A stretch of 8,450 nucleotides of DNA. It comes from Lachnospiraceae bacterium. Lineage in GTDB: Bacteria > Bacillota_A > Clostridia > Lachnospirales > Lachnospiraceae. Below the pieces are notes generated by a model. It did not search any database. It had not been told where the DNA came from and saw only the letters and a program-made list of their open reading frames with translations. The position numbers were made by a program, and so were the translations under genes. This document shows, one piece after another, positions 1 to 6,080 of this stretch. Within the stretch, counting starts at the first letter, position 1. Each line of letters opens with the position of its first letter. The stretch is from NCBI GenBank assembly GCA_024689605.1, contig JAILDD010000189.1:1-8450 (forward strand), read 5' to 3'.

Positions 1-398
1 ATCTGCTTCTGTCTCTCCTTAAGTCTTGGGAACTGTTCGAAGACCTTTTCTATAGTCTCCAGGGCCTCTGCATTATTCCTGGTATATGCGCCCATCTCAA
101 GATTTTCCTTGACGGTAAGCTGCTGGAATATGCGCCTGCCTTCCGGGCAGAGTGCCATACCTTCCCTCAGTATCTTATGCGCAGGAGTCGTAGTCAGATC
201 CTTGCCACAAAACTTAACGCTGCCGCTTTTTGCCTTCAGCAAGCCGCCGACGGTATTGAGGGTTGTAGATTTTCCGGCACCATTGGCACCGATCAGAGTC
301 ACCACTTCACCCTCATTTACCTCGAAGGATATTCCCTTTATCGCATGAATGCTTCCGTAAAACACATTCAGATCATTAACTTCCAGCATTGCTGCCAT
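1..398 (-). CDS. livF: Branched-chain amino acid ABC transporter ATP-binding protein LivF (partial)
   Basis: This is the second ATPase of the LIV/HAAT importer; it hydrolyses ATP in the cytoplasm on the LivH/LivM pore. The gene enters from the left edge, so only about 132 N-terminal residues are present (family length about 235). The reading begins MAAMLEVNDLNVFYGSIHAI. Walker A is GANGAGKST at residues 37-45. The Q-loop region reads CPEGRRIF near residues 90-97, with Glu where most ABC ATPases have Gln; this is typical of LivF and separates it from LivG. The signature, Walker B and H-loop lie outside the window. Start: ATG at 398 has a GGAGG only 4 nt upstream, while the ATG three codons later has it 13 nt upstream, so the exact start is uncertain. 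It is the last gene of the operon seen here, 111 nt after livG. Confidence 0.95.
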   Translation of the reverse strand, partial: MAAMLEVNDLNVFYGSIHAIKGISFEVNEGEVVTLIGANGAGKSTTLNTVGGLLKAKSGSVKFCGKDLTTTPAHKILREGMALCPEGRRIFQQLTVKENLEMGAYTRNNAEALETIEKVFEQFPRLKERQKQ

Positions 399-411
399 AT
401 TTCCTCCTTCT

Positions 412-427
412 GCCGCTATCTTGCGGC
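412..427 (-). promoter_or_regulatory. Small stem-loop just upstream of the livF ribosome-binding site
   Basis: On the transcribed strand GCCGC-AAGATA-GCGGC forms a perfect 5 bp stem with a 6 nt loop, ending 4-5 nt before the GGAGG of livF. It lies in the 111 nt livG-livF gap (399-509), which also has a short CGGA-TCTA-TCCG palindrome near 452-463. No U-tract follows, so it is not a terminator. It might tune livF translation or protect processed mRNA. It is short enough to be chance. Confidence 0.3.
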
Positions 428-509
428 TCCCCGAGAGATTCACTGCCGGCCACGGATCTATCCGGCTTATATACCATGCTTTTCCGGAGCACGGACGCCC
501 ATTGACTTA

Positions 510-1376
510 TTACTCATCCTTTTTGGAGCCGAGATAAGCCTCTATAACCTGCGGATTGTTCTGTATCTCAACAGGTGTGCCCTTTGCTATTATGCGTCCG
601 AAATTGAGCACCGCAATAGTCTCGCAGATACCCATAACCAGCTTCATATCATGCTCGATAAGCATTACAGCGATACCGAACTCATCTCTTATCTTGCGGA
701 TATTTTCCATAAGTTCCTCTGTCTCGGAGGGATTCATACCGGCTGCCGGCTCATCCAACAGAAGTATCTTGGGTTCTGTTGCCAGTGCCCTGACTATTTC
801 CAGTCTTCTCTGTGCACCGTAAGGAAGGGAATCCGCAGGCACATCTGCCTGATCTGCCATGCCGAATATATCAAGCAGCTCAAGTGCCTTTTCATGTGCC
901 TTTTTTTCTTCTTTCCAGTAAGAAGGAAGCCTGAATATACCGCTCATCATGCTGTAATTAATATGATTATGCAGACCTATCTTTACATTTTCTTCCACGG
1001 TGAGCTTATCAAAAAGCCGGATATTCTGGAATGTCCTGGCAATGCCGGCCTCGTTGACAGCTGCAGGTGTCATGCCGTGGGTATCCTTGCCGCACAGCAG
1101 TATGGTACCCCTGGTAGGCTGATAAACCTTTGTGAGCAGATTGAAAATAGTAGTCTTGCCGGCGCCGTTCGGTCCGATCAGTCCCATTATCTCTGTGGCA
1201 CCCACACCTATATTGAATTCGTCAACTGCAGTAAGACCGCCGAAGTCTATTCCCAGATGCCTCGTCTCCAGAACAAGAGGCTTATCCATGTCCCTCTTGT
1301 TTATAATGGTATCGCTGGGAAGATTAACTATATTGCTTTCAGAGGCAGTTTTCTTCTCATTATTATCAGACATCAT
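510..1376 (-). CDS. livG: Branched-chain amino acid ABC transporter ATP-binding protein LivG
   Basis: This is the first ATPase of the LIV/HAAT importer and pairs with LivF under the LivH/LivM membrane pair. All ABC motifs are visible in 288 residues: Walker A GPNGAGKTT (68-76), Q-loop ARTFQN with Q117, signature LPYGAQRRLEI (184-194, a LivG-type variant of LSGGQ), Walker B ILLLDEP (204-210) and H-loop IEHDMK with H242. The LivG-type LPYG signature and the long insert between Q-loop and signature (about residues 135-160) fit the family. The polar N-terminal extension of about 33 residues makes it longer than the usual 255 aa. Two adjacent ATGs exist: 1376 overlaps the livM stop as ATGA with GGAGG 4 nt away, and 1373 has the better 7 nt spacing; the real start could be either. 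It is translationally coupled to livM. Confidence 0.96.
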   Translation of the reverse strand: MMSDNNEKKTASESNIVNLPSDTIINKRDMDKPLVLETRHLGIDFGGLTAVDEFNIGVGATEIMGLIGPNGAGKTTIFNLLTKVYQPTRGTILLCGKDTHGMTPAAVNEAGIARTFQNIRLFDKLTVEENVKIGLHNHINYSMMSGIFRLPSYWKEEKKAHEKALELLDIFGMADQADVPADSLPYGAQRRLEIVRALATEPKILLLDEPAAGMNPSETEELMENIRKIRDEFGIAVMLIEHDMKLVMGICETIAVLNFGRIIAKGTPVEIQNNPQVIEAYLGSKKDE

Positions 1377-2467
1377 GCCACCTCCTTTGCATCATCGCTG
1401 TTCTTCTTTTTGTTGAAGATTCCGGCAAGTACAGCTTTTACCTTTGCATTATTCGTAAGCAGCATTACAAGTATAAGCACGATAGCATATACAAGCATTC
1501 TGTAGTCCTGGAAATCTCTTAACATTTCCGGAAGCACAGTAAGCACTGCCGCCGCAATAAGCGCACCTGTCATATTTCCTATTCCGCCCAGCACCACGAA
1601 TACCAGTATAAGTATCGATGTGTTAAAGTCAAATTTCTTCGGTACAATAGTTGAATAATTAAGGGCATAGAGTGCACCTGCCGCTCCCGCAAGGGCTGCC
1701 GATGTAACAAAGGCCATCATCTTGTACTTTGTGATGTGAAGGCCTGATGCCTCAGCCGCTATACGGTTGTCCCTTATGGCCATTATGGCCCTTCCTGATC
1801 TTGAATTAACAAGGTTCTGTACAATTACCAGTACTACCAGCAACAGAACTACGCCTGCTGCAAAGATTGAAATCTTCTTTATGGAGGTTGCTCCCATGGG
1901 GCCGTTTAAAACAGTTGTCCCAGTCAAAGAAGCAGGATTCAGTGAAAAATGCAGCCCTGTATCATCTATGTAAATATACAGACAGTAAAGCAGGTTTTTA
2001 ATGATCTCGCCAAAAGCAAGGGTAACGATAGCCAGATAGTCACCGTTTAACCTGAGCACGGGGATACCTATCAGTACACCCGCAACTCCTGCGATGATCG
2101 CGCCTGCCACAATTGATGCCACAAGTATCAGAATCTGCAGTCCAGGATTTTTTGAAAGAGTTGCAGCCGCAGGGGAATTGGACAGTATCACTGCCTCAAC
2201 CACCACTCCGGTGAATGCGCCTATGGACATAAAGCCTGCATGCCCAAGGCTAAGCTCGCCCGATATACCAACAACCAGATTCAGCGAAACAGCCATTATC
2301 ATATATGAAACCACCGGTATCAGCTGTCCCTTAAGTGAATTACTGAGTATGCCTGTAGATGACAGTGTCTGGAATATTACGAAAAATGCCAGCACGATAC
2401 CGTAATTCAGGAAAGCATTCTTAGAGGCTTTGCTCATTTTCTTTTTTGCCATTTTTTCTTCTGCCAT
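1373..2467 (-). CDS. livM: Branched-chain amino acid ABC transporter permease LivM
   Basis: This is one of the two integral membrane subunits forming the translocation path for branched-chain amino acids. The 364 residues are strongly hydrophobic, with about 8-10 membrane segments between residues 21 and 340. They start with a lysine-rich cytoplasmic leader (1-17) and end with a charged tail (352-364). Family landmarks are SGELSLGHAGFMSIGAF (69-85), the NGDYLAIVTLAFGEII segment (141-156), the ATPase-coupling loop SRSGRAIMAIRDNRIAAEA (222-240) and LGGIGNMTGALIAA (293-306). The ATG at 2467 has GGAGG 6 nt upstream. It follows livH by 15 nt and overlaps livG by 4 nt, so the three are one transcript. 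It is distinguished from LivH by the longer N terminus and the GDYLAIVTLAFGE motif. Confidence 0.95.
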   Translation of the reverse strand: MAEEKMAKKKMSKASKNAFLNYGIVLAFFVIFQTLSSTGILSNSLKGQLIPVVSYMIMAVSLNLVVGISGELSLGHAGFMSIGAFTGVVVEAVILSNSPAAATLSKNPGLQILILVASIVAGAIIAGVAGVLIGIPVLRLNGDYLAIVTLAFGEIIKNLLYCLYIYIDDTGLHFSLNPASLTGTTVLNGPMGATSIKKISIFAAGVVLLLVVLVIVQNLVNSRSGRAIMAIRDNRIAAEASGLHITKYKMMAFVTSAALAGAAGALYALNYSTIVPKKFDFNTSILILVFVVLGGIGNMTGALIAAAVLTVLPEMLRDFQDYRMLVYAIVLILVMLLTNNAKVKAVLAGIFNKKKNSDDAKEVA

Positions 2468-2482
2468 TATCTGCCTCCTTTC

Positions 2483-3391
2483 TCAGACCTTTTCCCTGAT
2501 CTGCTTACCGAGCAGTCCGCTCGGCTTAACCAGAAGGACAATGATAAGCACTGCAAATACGAATATATCAGAAGGAACCGAAGGAACAAGTGCCCTTGCG
2601 ATTATCTCTATCACGCCAAGCAGAATACCGCCTAACATAGCACCGGGAATTGACCCTATACCTCCGAATACCGCTGCAACAAAGGCCTTGATACCGGGCA
2701 TTGCTCCTGTGGTAGGCACCAAATTCGGATATGCTGTACAAAGAAGCACGCCTGCTATTGCAGCCAGACCGGAACCTATGGCAAAGGTCATTGATATGGT
2801 GAAATCAACATTTATTCCCATGAGAGTTGCAGCTCCCTTATCCTCGGATACCGCACGCATGGCTTTTCCCATTTTTGTCTTACTGGTAAACAGAGTAAGC
2901 CCAACCATTATTGCAATATTTACAAGTATGGTAATAAGCGTAGTAGCTGAAATAACAATACCGCCGCTCTCTGTTCCGTCAGCAGCCACCTCAACATGCC
3001 CTATAACCAGAGGCGGAATAGATGCAAATATGTCCGGGAAAACCTTGGGATTAGACGTCCATATAAGAAGCGCGGCATTCTGCAGGAAATAAGACACACC
3101 TATTGCTGTGATAAGCACTGCAAGGGATGTAGCACTGCGCAACGGCTTATATGCCAGCCGTTCCACTATTATGCCTAACGCTGTACACACGATCATGGAA
3201 AAAAGAACTGCAAGTGCAGGGGGCCACCCTAAATATGTCATGGTACAGAAGGATGCATACCCGCCTACCATGATGACATCACCATGCGCAAAATTAAGCA
3301 TTTTCGCAATACCGTAAACCATGGTATAGCCAAGGGCTATTATCGCATATACACTTCCCAGGCTGATTCCGTTTATTAAATAAGTCAGCAT
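2483..3391 (-). CDS. livH: Branched-chain amino acid ABC transporter permease LivH
   Basis: This is the second membrane subunit of the LIV/HAAT importer. The 302 residues match the usual LivH length of about 290-310 and contain about 8 membrane segments. Landmarks are the start MLTYLINGISLGSVYAIIAL, then GYTMVYGIAKMLNFAHGD (21-38), the ATPase-coupling loop KMGKAMRAVSEDKGAATLMG (173-192) and VFGGIGSIPGAMLGG (241-255). The ATG at 3391 has GGGAG 6 nt upstream. It is the first gene of the livHMGF block; livJ lies 270 nt upstream across a hairpin. Translation of this block may therefore be fed both by read-through from livJ and by a local promoter. Confidence 0.95.
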   Translation of the reverse strand: MLTYLINGISLGSVYAIIALGYTMVYGIAKMLNFAHGDVIMVGGYASFCTMTYLGWPPALAVLFSMIVCTALGIIVERLAYKPLRSATSLAVLITAIGVSYFLQNAALLIWTSNPKVFPDIFASIPPLVIGHVEVAADGTESGGIVISATTLITILVNIAIMVGLTLFTSKTKMGKAMRAVSEDKGAATLMGINVDFTISMTFAIGSGLAAIAGVLLCTAYPNLVPTTGAMPGIKAFVAAVFGGIGSIPGAMLGGILLGVIEIIARALVPSVPSDIFVFAVLIIVLLVKPSGLLGKQIREKV

Positions 3392-3420
3392 AGCGTTCTC
3401 CCTGTCTTGTGAAAGTTTCT

Positions 3421-3450
3421 TTTATAAATCCTTTATGTTACCAATGCCAC
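3421..3450 (-). promoter_or_regulatory. Possible internal promoter for livHMGF
   Basis: Reading the minus strand, GTGGCA (3450-3445; 4 of 6 to TTGACA) is followed after 18 nt by TATAAA (3426-3421; 5 of 6 to TATAAT). Initiation near 3414 would leave a leader of about 23 nt with the livH ribosome-binding site. The spacing and the -10 are good; the -35 is moderate, and such matches arise by chance in AT-rich DNA. Confidence 0.25.
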
Positions 3451-3583
3451 ACATGCAGGCATACAAGGTATTTCGCCTCTGCCACAAATGTGGTGAAAAA
3501 GCACTCAACAAGTTTCTATTCTACTACATTCTTTGCACTAAATCGAGTACACTTTCATCACATCTGCTCTTTTTATAGAATAA

Positions 3584-3610
3584 GGGGCCGTCCCTATTCC
3601 GGACAGCCCC
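3584..3610 (-). terminator. Terminator-like or processing hairpin between livJ and livH
   Basis: The minus-strand transcript reads GGGGC-U-GUCC, a 7 nt loop GGAAUAG, then GGAC-G-GCCCC. A U·G wobble makes this a continuous 10 bp stem. It is followed by UUAUUCUAU, a weak and interrupted U-run. On the plus strand the same position is a C·A mismatch, so the hairpin favours the livJ transcript. It lies about 50 nt after the livJ stop codons (TAATAG). Likely role: partial termination, or 3'-end protection of a livJ-only message so that the binding protein exceeds the permease. Confidence 0.6.
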
Positions 3611-3661
3611 TGCAATGTCTAGTCTCTAAATATCAAGTCGTTTCCGGTTTGAATATCTCTA

Positions 3662-4906
3662 TTACATACCTACATATGCGCCGTTCTGGATCACAACAGC
3701 CTTAGGAGCCTTGTTTACCTCACCGGTGCTGTTCCATACCATGCCTGCACCTGTGATACCGTCAGCTGAGAAGTTAGGATCTGTAAATACAGATATAAGG
3801 ATCTCGCAAAGTTCTTCGTGAGACATACCTGTTACATCAAGACCGCCATTGTTTGCTGCATAGTACTGAAGAGCGCTGTAGATAGCGTAAGGGCAGTCAT
3901 AACCATCAGCAGCGAACTGTGAAGGTGTCTCATTGTAGTTCTCATTGTACTTTGCTACGAAGCTCTGTGTCTTCTCATCAGCAGCATCTGCTGAGAAAGG
4001 TGTAAGAAGGATTACGCCCTCTGCAAGAGATGTGTCGAATCCCTCAAGAGTAAGGATACCGTCCATACCGTCAACACCGAACATCTTAGGTGCATAGCCC
4101 ATCTCTGAAGCCTGTCTTAAGATAAGAGAAGCGGGCTGATAGTAGATAGGAAGGAAAAGGAGATCTGCTCCTGCATCCTTTGCTGCTCCAAGCTGTACCT
4201 TGAAATCTGTAGCAGTATCATCAGTGAATGTTGTCTCTGAAACAACCTCAAGACCAAGCTCCTCAGCCTTTGCCTTGAATGTCTGATAGATACCTGATGA
4301 ATAAGCATCACCGTTGTTGTAGATGATAGCAACCTTTGTTGCAAGCGCATTGTCAACGATGTACTGAGCTGATGCAGAACCCTGGTTAGGATCTGAGAAG
4401 CACAGCTGGAATACATTGTCCTTGCCTTCTGTAACTGTAGGTGAAGATGCTGAAGGTGTAAGCATGAATACACGGTCAGAATTAGCTTCTGCTGAAACAG
4501 CTACGCAGGGAGAAGTAGTAACAGTACCTACTATAACCTGAACGTCATTGTCAAGCAGTGTGTGGTATGCGTTTACAGAGATTTCAGGATCATGTACATC
4601 ATCCTGAGGATCAAGTGTCATCTGGAAACCTGTACCCAGTGCATTGATCTCATCAACTGCGATAGTAGCACCATTCTTTACAGCAGTTCCGTAAATAGCA
4701 GCAGCGCCTGTCATAGGTCCGATAACACCTACATTAAGAGTACCTGTAAGCTCACCGCCCTCACCTGTTGTTGCTGCCTCGCCGCCTTCGTTCTCAGCGC
4801 CTTCGGTCTCGGTACCTGTTGTCTCGCCGCTTCCTGATGTACATGCAGTAAGAGCTGTTACTGACATAACACCTGCAAGAAGCATGCCCAAAAGTTTCTT
4901 TTTCAT
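3662..4906 (-). CDS. livJ: Branched-chain amino acid ABC transporter substrate-binding lipoprotein (LivJ/LivK type)
   Basis: This is the extracellular, lipid-anchored receptor that captures leucine/isoleucine/valine-type amino acids and passes them to LivHM. The 414 residues show a lysine-led signal peptide (MKKKLLGMLLAGVMSVTALT), a lipobox LTAC with the lipidated Cys22, and a flexible Gly/Glu/Thr-rich linker (23-55). A periplasmic-binding type 1 fold (Peripla_BP_6) starts at GTLNVGVIGPMTG (55-67). Motifs around the ligand cleft include VGTVTTSP (126-133), LTPSASSPTVT (149-159) and YNNGDAYSSG (196-205). The frame stays open to an ATG at 4948, but the ATG at 4906 has GGAGG 6 nt upstream and gives a proper lipoprotein signal, so 4906 is used. 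Codon choice looks narrower than in neighbouring genes, as expected for an abundant protein. Exact ligand preference cannot be read from sequence. Confidence 0.95.
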   Translation of the reverse strand: MKKKLLGMLLAGVMSVTALTACTSGSGETTGTETEGAENEGGEAATTGEGGELTGTLNVGVIGPMTGAAAIYGTAVKNGATIAVDEINALGTGFQMTLDPQDDVHDPEISVNAYHTLLDNDVQVIVGTVTTSPCVAVSAEANSDRVFMLTPSASSPTVTEGKDNVFQLCFSDPNQGSASAQYIVDNALATKVAIIYNNGDAYSSGIYQTFKAKAEELGLEVVSETTFTDDTATDFKVQLGAAKDAGADLLFLPIYYQPASLILRQASEMGYAPKMFGVDGMDGILTLEGFDTSLAEGVILLTPFSADAADEKTQSFVAKYNENYNETPSQFAADGYDCPYAIYSALQYYAANNGGLDVTGMSHEELCEILISVFTDPNFSADGITGAGMVWNSTGEVNKAPKAVVIQNGAYVGM

Positions 4907-4927
4907 AGTTTGCCTCCTTATTTTTAT

Positions 4928-4941
4928 GCAGATTACTCTGC
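4928..4941 (-). promoter_or_regulatory. GNRA-type stem-loop upstream of the livJ ribosome-binding site
   Basis: The livJ leader contains GCAGA-GUAA-UCUGC, a perfect 5 bp stem closed by a GUAA tetraloop of the stable GNRA class. It sits about 11 nt before the GGAGG of livJ. It could insulate or protect the translation start. It is short, so a chance origin is possible. Confidence 0.35.
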
Positions 4942-4961
4942 CTCCCATTGACCAGATGCCC

Positions 4962-5021
4962 TAAAATAAAAAATTTCAAAGACAGGACAAATGCCCTATG
5001 CTTTGAAACCCCCTTGTTTCA
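4962..5021 (-). promoter_or_regulatory. Candidate transcription attenuator in the livJ leader (antiterminator/terminator pair)
   Basis: On the minus strand, UUUCAAAG (5008-5001) pairs with CUUUGAAA (4981-4974), enclosing an inner stem AGGGC-AUUU-GUCCU with one G·U pair. This is followed at once by UUUUUUAUUUU (4973-4963), the layout of an intrinsic terminator before the gene it would control. Just upstream, UGAAAC-AAGGGG-GUUUCA (5021-5004) forms a perfect 6 bp hairpin that uses five bases of the terminator's first arm, so the two cannot form together. No T-box motif, obvious leucine/valine-rich leader peptide or known riboswitch is seen. What would switch it is unknown. Confidence 0.45.
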
Positions 5022-5041
5022 GTACATTTGATCTATGAGTT

Positions 5042-5070
5042 ATGTTACCACTCAATGTGCCATAATTCAA
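5042..5070 (-). promoter_or_regulatory. Candidate sigma-A promoter for livJ
   Basis: On the minus strand TTGAAT (5070-5065) is followed after exactly 17 nt by TAACAT (5047-5042), each matching 4 of 6 consensus bases. Initiation near 5035 would give a leader of about 130 nt that includes the whole attenuator-like structure. It is a modest match, chosen for its spacing and position. Confidence 0.35.
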
Positions 5071-5117
5071 GACATTTCATTTGTGTAATATGTACAAAAA
5101 TACTGTTAAAGTCAGCC

Positions 5118-5142
5118 TTGTGGATACAATTTTTCACAATTG
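5118..5142. promoter_or_regulatory. Possible operator: ACAATT direct repeats with nested inverted repeats
   Basis: ACAATT occurs at 5126-5131 and 5136-5141, one helical turn apart. The same stretch has nested inverted repeats, TTGTG/CACAA (5118-5122 with 5135-5139) and CAATT/AATTG (5127-5131 with 5138-5142). It lies about 50 bp upstream of the candidate livJ -35, in the divergent region. It bears only loose resemblance to a CodY box (AATTTTCWGAAAATT), so no regulator is assigned. Confidence 0.25.
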
Positions 5143-5177
5143 AGAATTATTCGGCATCTTGCTTTTTCTTTGTACTG

Positions 5178-5207
5178 TTGTATCATTCATAGAGTAAGTG
5201 TTATTTT
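5178..5207 (+). promoter_or_regulatory. Possible promoter reading into the palindromic element and the HAD gene
   Basis: TTGTAT (5178-5183) is followed after 18 nt by TATTTT (5202-5207) with an extended-10 TG at 5199-5200. Initiation would fall near 5214, almost exactly at the left edge of the large inverted repeat (5217). The hexamers match 3 of 6 and 4 of 6, so this is weak on its own. TACAAT at 5443-5448 is a good -10 but has no -35 and would leave almost no leader. Confidence 0.25.
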
Positions 5208-5216
5208 ACGAAACGT

Positions 5217-5437
5217 CCCACACCGATAGCTCACCTGCCGGTGGGGCCGTTCGCCAAGCAGTTCTTACGGAAATGCCATAATATATGTCATTCGTACGAA
5301 ACCGTTCACACGCTACATCCATGTAGCGGTGTTCACTCGGGCCACCCTCCATGGTGGCCCGTTCCTATACCATTCAAGCATTTCCGAGAACTGCTAAGGC
5401 TCACTTTACACCGTCAGGCGAGGCTATACGGTGTGGG
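5217..5437. repeat. 221 bp nested inverted repeat: structured RNA or MITE-like palindromic element
   Basis: The outer arms are 5217-5243 and 5409-5437. CCCACACCG pairs perfectly with CGGTGTGGG, then ATAGC with GCTAT, then 11 of 13 further positions, with single-base bulges at A5428 and G5422: 25 bp in all. A second stem pairs 5257-5276 with 5378-5395 over 18 bp, with only a 2 nt bulge (T5266, A5267). Inside are a palindrome TTCGTACGAA (5291-5300), a hairpin GCTACA-TCCA-TGTAGC (5312-5327) and a 9 bp hairpin CGGGCCACC/GGTGGCCCG (5338-5346 with 5353-5361). Each outer arm can also self-pair (CACCG/CGGTG; ACACCGT/ACGGTGT). CCGTTC appears three times (5247, 5302, 5359). There is no convincing coding content. 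It ends 26 bp before the HAD start codon. No known RNA family or riboswitch is recognised; a repeat dispersed in the genome or a leader ncRNA are the main options. Confidence 0.75.
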
Positions 5438-5463
5438 TAATTTACAATACGTACGGAGGAATT

Positions 5464-6078
5464 ATGATAAAAAATATTATCTTCGACATAGGTATGGTAC
5501 TTGCTGATTTCCGGTATGAGGCATATATGCGTGATGACCTGGGTTTCGATGACGAAACTGTAAGAGTCTTTAAGGAGCGTATAGTAGAGAATCCGCTCTG
5601 GAACGAGATAGACCGCAGTGCAATTCCCCTTGACGATGTTATTCGCGAGATGAAGTCAAGGGTTCCGGAATACCGGGATGAGGCTAAGATTTTCTTTGAC
5701 CGCGTGGTGGATATCATAGCCTCCTATGATTACAGCAGATCATGGATTGAGGAGTTAAAATCCAGGGGATATAAAATCTATCTTCTTTCCAATTATTCAA
5801 AGGATTATTTTGAACTGCACAGAAAATCGAAGTTCACTTTTGTGGACCTGGCAGACGGCATGGTCATATCCGGCTTTGAAAAAATAAATAAGCCTGAGCC
5901 TGAAATATATAAAATACTGTTAGACAGATATTCACTTATTCCCGAGGAATGTATCTTCATGGACGACCGGGAAGTCAATGTCGAAGCAGCAAAAAAGCTC
6001 CGCATAAACGCCTTTGTTTTCACAAACTATGAAGACGCACATGCGAAGCTTGATGATCTGCTCTCTCTTAATGCCTGA
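5464..6078 (+). CDS. HAD-superfamily hydrolase, YihX/HAD-IA type
   Basis: This is a soluble haloacid dehalogenase-fold enzyme, probably a phosphatase acting on a small phosphorylated metabolite such as a sugar phosphate. The 204 residues fit the YihX-like group. Motif I is IIFDIGMVLADF, with nucleophile Asp8 and Gly at position 10 where many HADs have a second Asp; DxG is usual in this subgroup. Motif II is LLSN with Ser109-Asn110, motif III is INKPEPEIY with Lys143, and motif IV is IFMDDREVNVEAA with Asp167-Asp168. An alpha-helical cap (about residues 16-90) follows motif I. The frame is open from 5431, but the ATG at 5464 has GGAGG four bases upstream and begins directly at the fold, so 5464 is chosen. 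It is a single-gene unit behind the 221 bp palindromic element. Its stop lies 2 nt from the stop of the converging gene. The exact substrate cannot be assigned. Confidence 0.88.
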   Translation: MIKNIIFDIGMVLADFRYEAYMRDDLGFDDETVRVFKERIVENPLWNEIDRSAIPLDDVIREMKSRVPEYRDEAKIFFDRVVDIIASYDYSRSWIEELKSRGYKIYLLSNYSKDYFELHRKSKFTFVDLADGMVISGFEKINKPEPEIYKILLDRYSLIPEECIFMDDREVNVEAAKKLRINAFVFTNYEDAHAKLDDLLSLNA

Positions 6079-6080
6079 AT

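Noticed and set aside
177..1505. A 442-codon plus-strand open frame running opposite livF, livG and the end of livM.
   Set aside because: It is antisense to genes with complete ABC motifs, and its translation is cysteine- and histidine-rich without any family pattern. It is a shadow of codon bias on the other strand.
3428..3483. Possible leader peptide MPACVALVT in the livJ-livH gap (minus strand), with Val and Leu codons.
   Set aside because: The nearest GAGG is about 13 nt away, no regulatory codons are adjacent to one another, and no terminator follows before livH. It is probably chance.
4907..4948. Upstream in-frame ATG (4948) as the livJ start.
   Set aside because: It has no ribosome-binding site and would add 14 polar residues before the lipoprotein signal; the ATG at 4906 has GGAGG at ideal spacing.
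5126..5142. A CodY box upstream of livJ.
   Set aside because: The best ungapped alignment to AATTTTCWGAAAATT leaves about six mismatches in fifteen, too many to call.
4907..5230. T-box riboswitch upstream of livJ.
   Set aside because: The conserved T-box antiterminator core (a GGTGGTACCGCG-like stretch) is absent on the minus strand, despite the operon being a plausible T-box target.
5217..5437. The large palindrome as a CRISPR array, integron attC site, 6S RNA or known riboswitch.
   Set aside because: There are no regularly spaced direct repeats, no attC-type core ends, and no recognisable conserved sequence of 6S, cobalamin, lysine, RNase P or SRP RNA.
5487..5493. HAD motif I with Gly instead of a second Asp (FDIG) as a sign of a dead enzyme.
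   Set aside because: DxG at this position is normal in the YihX and epoxide-hydrolase-N-domain subgroup, and the motif II, III and IV residues are all present.
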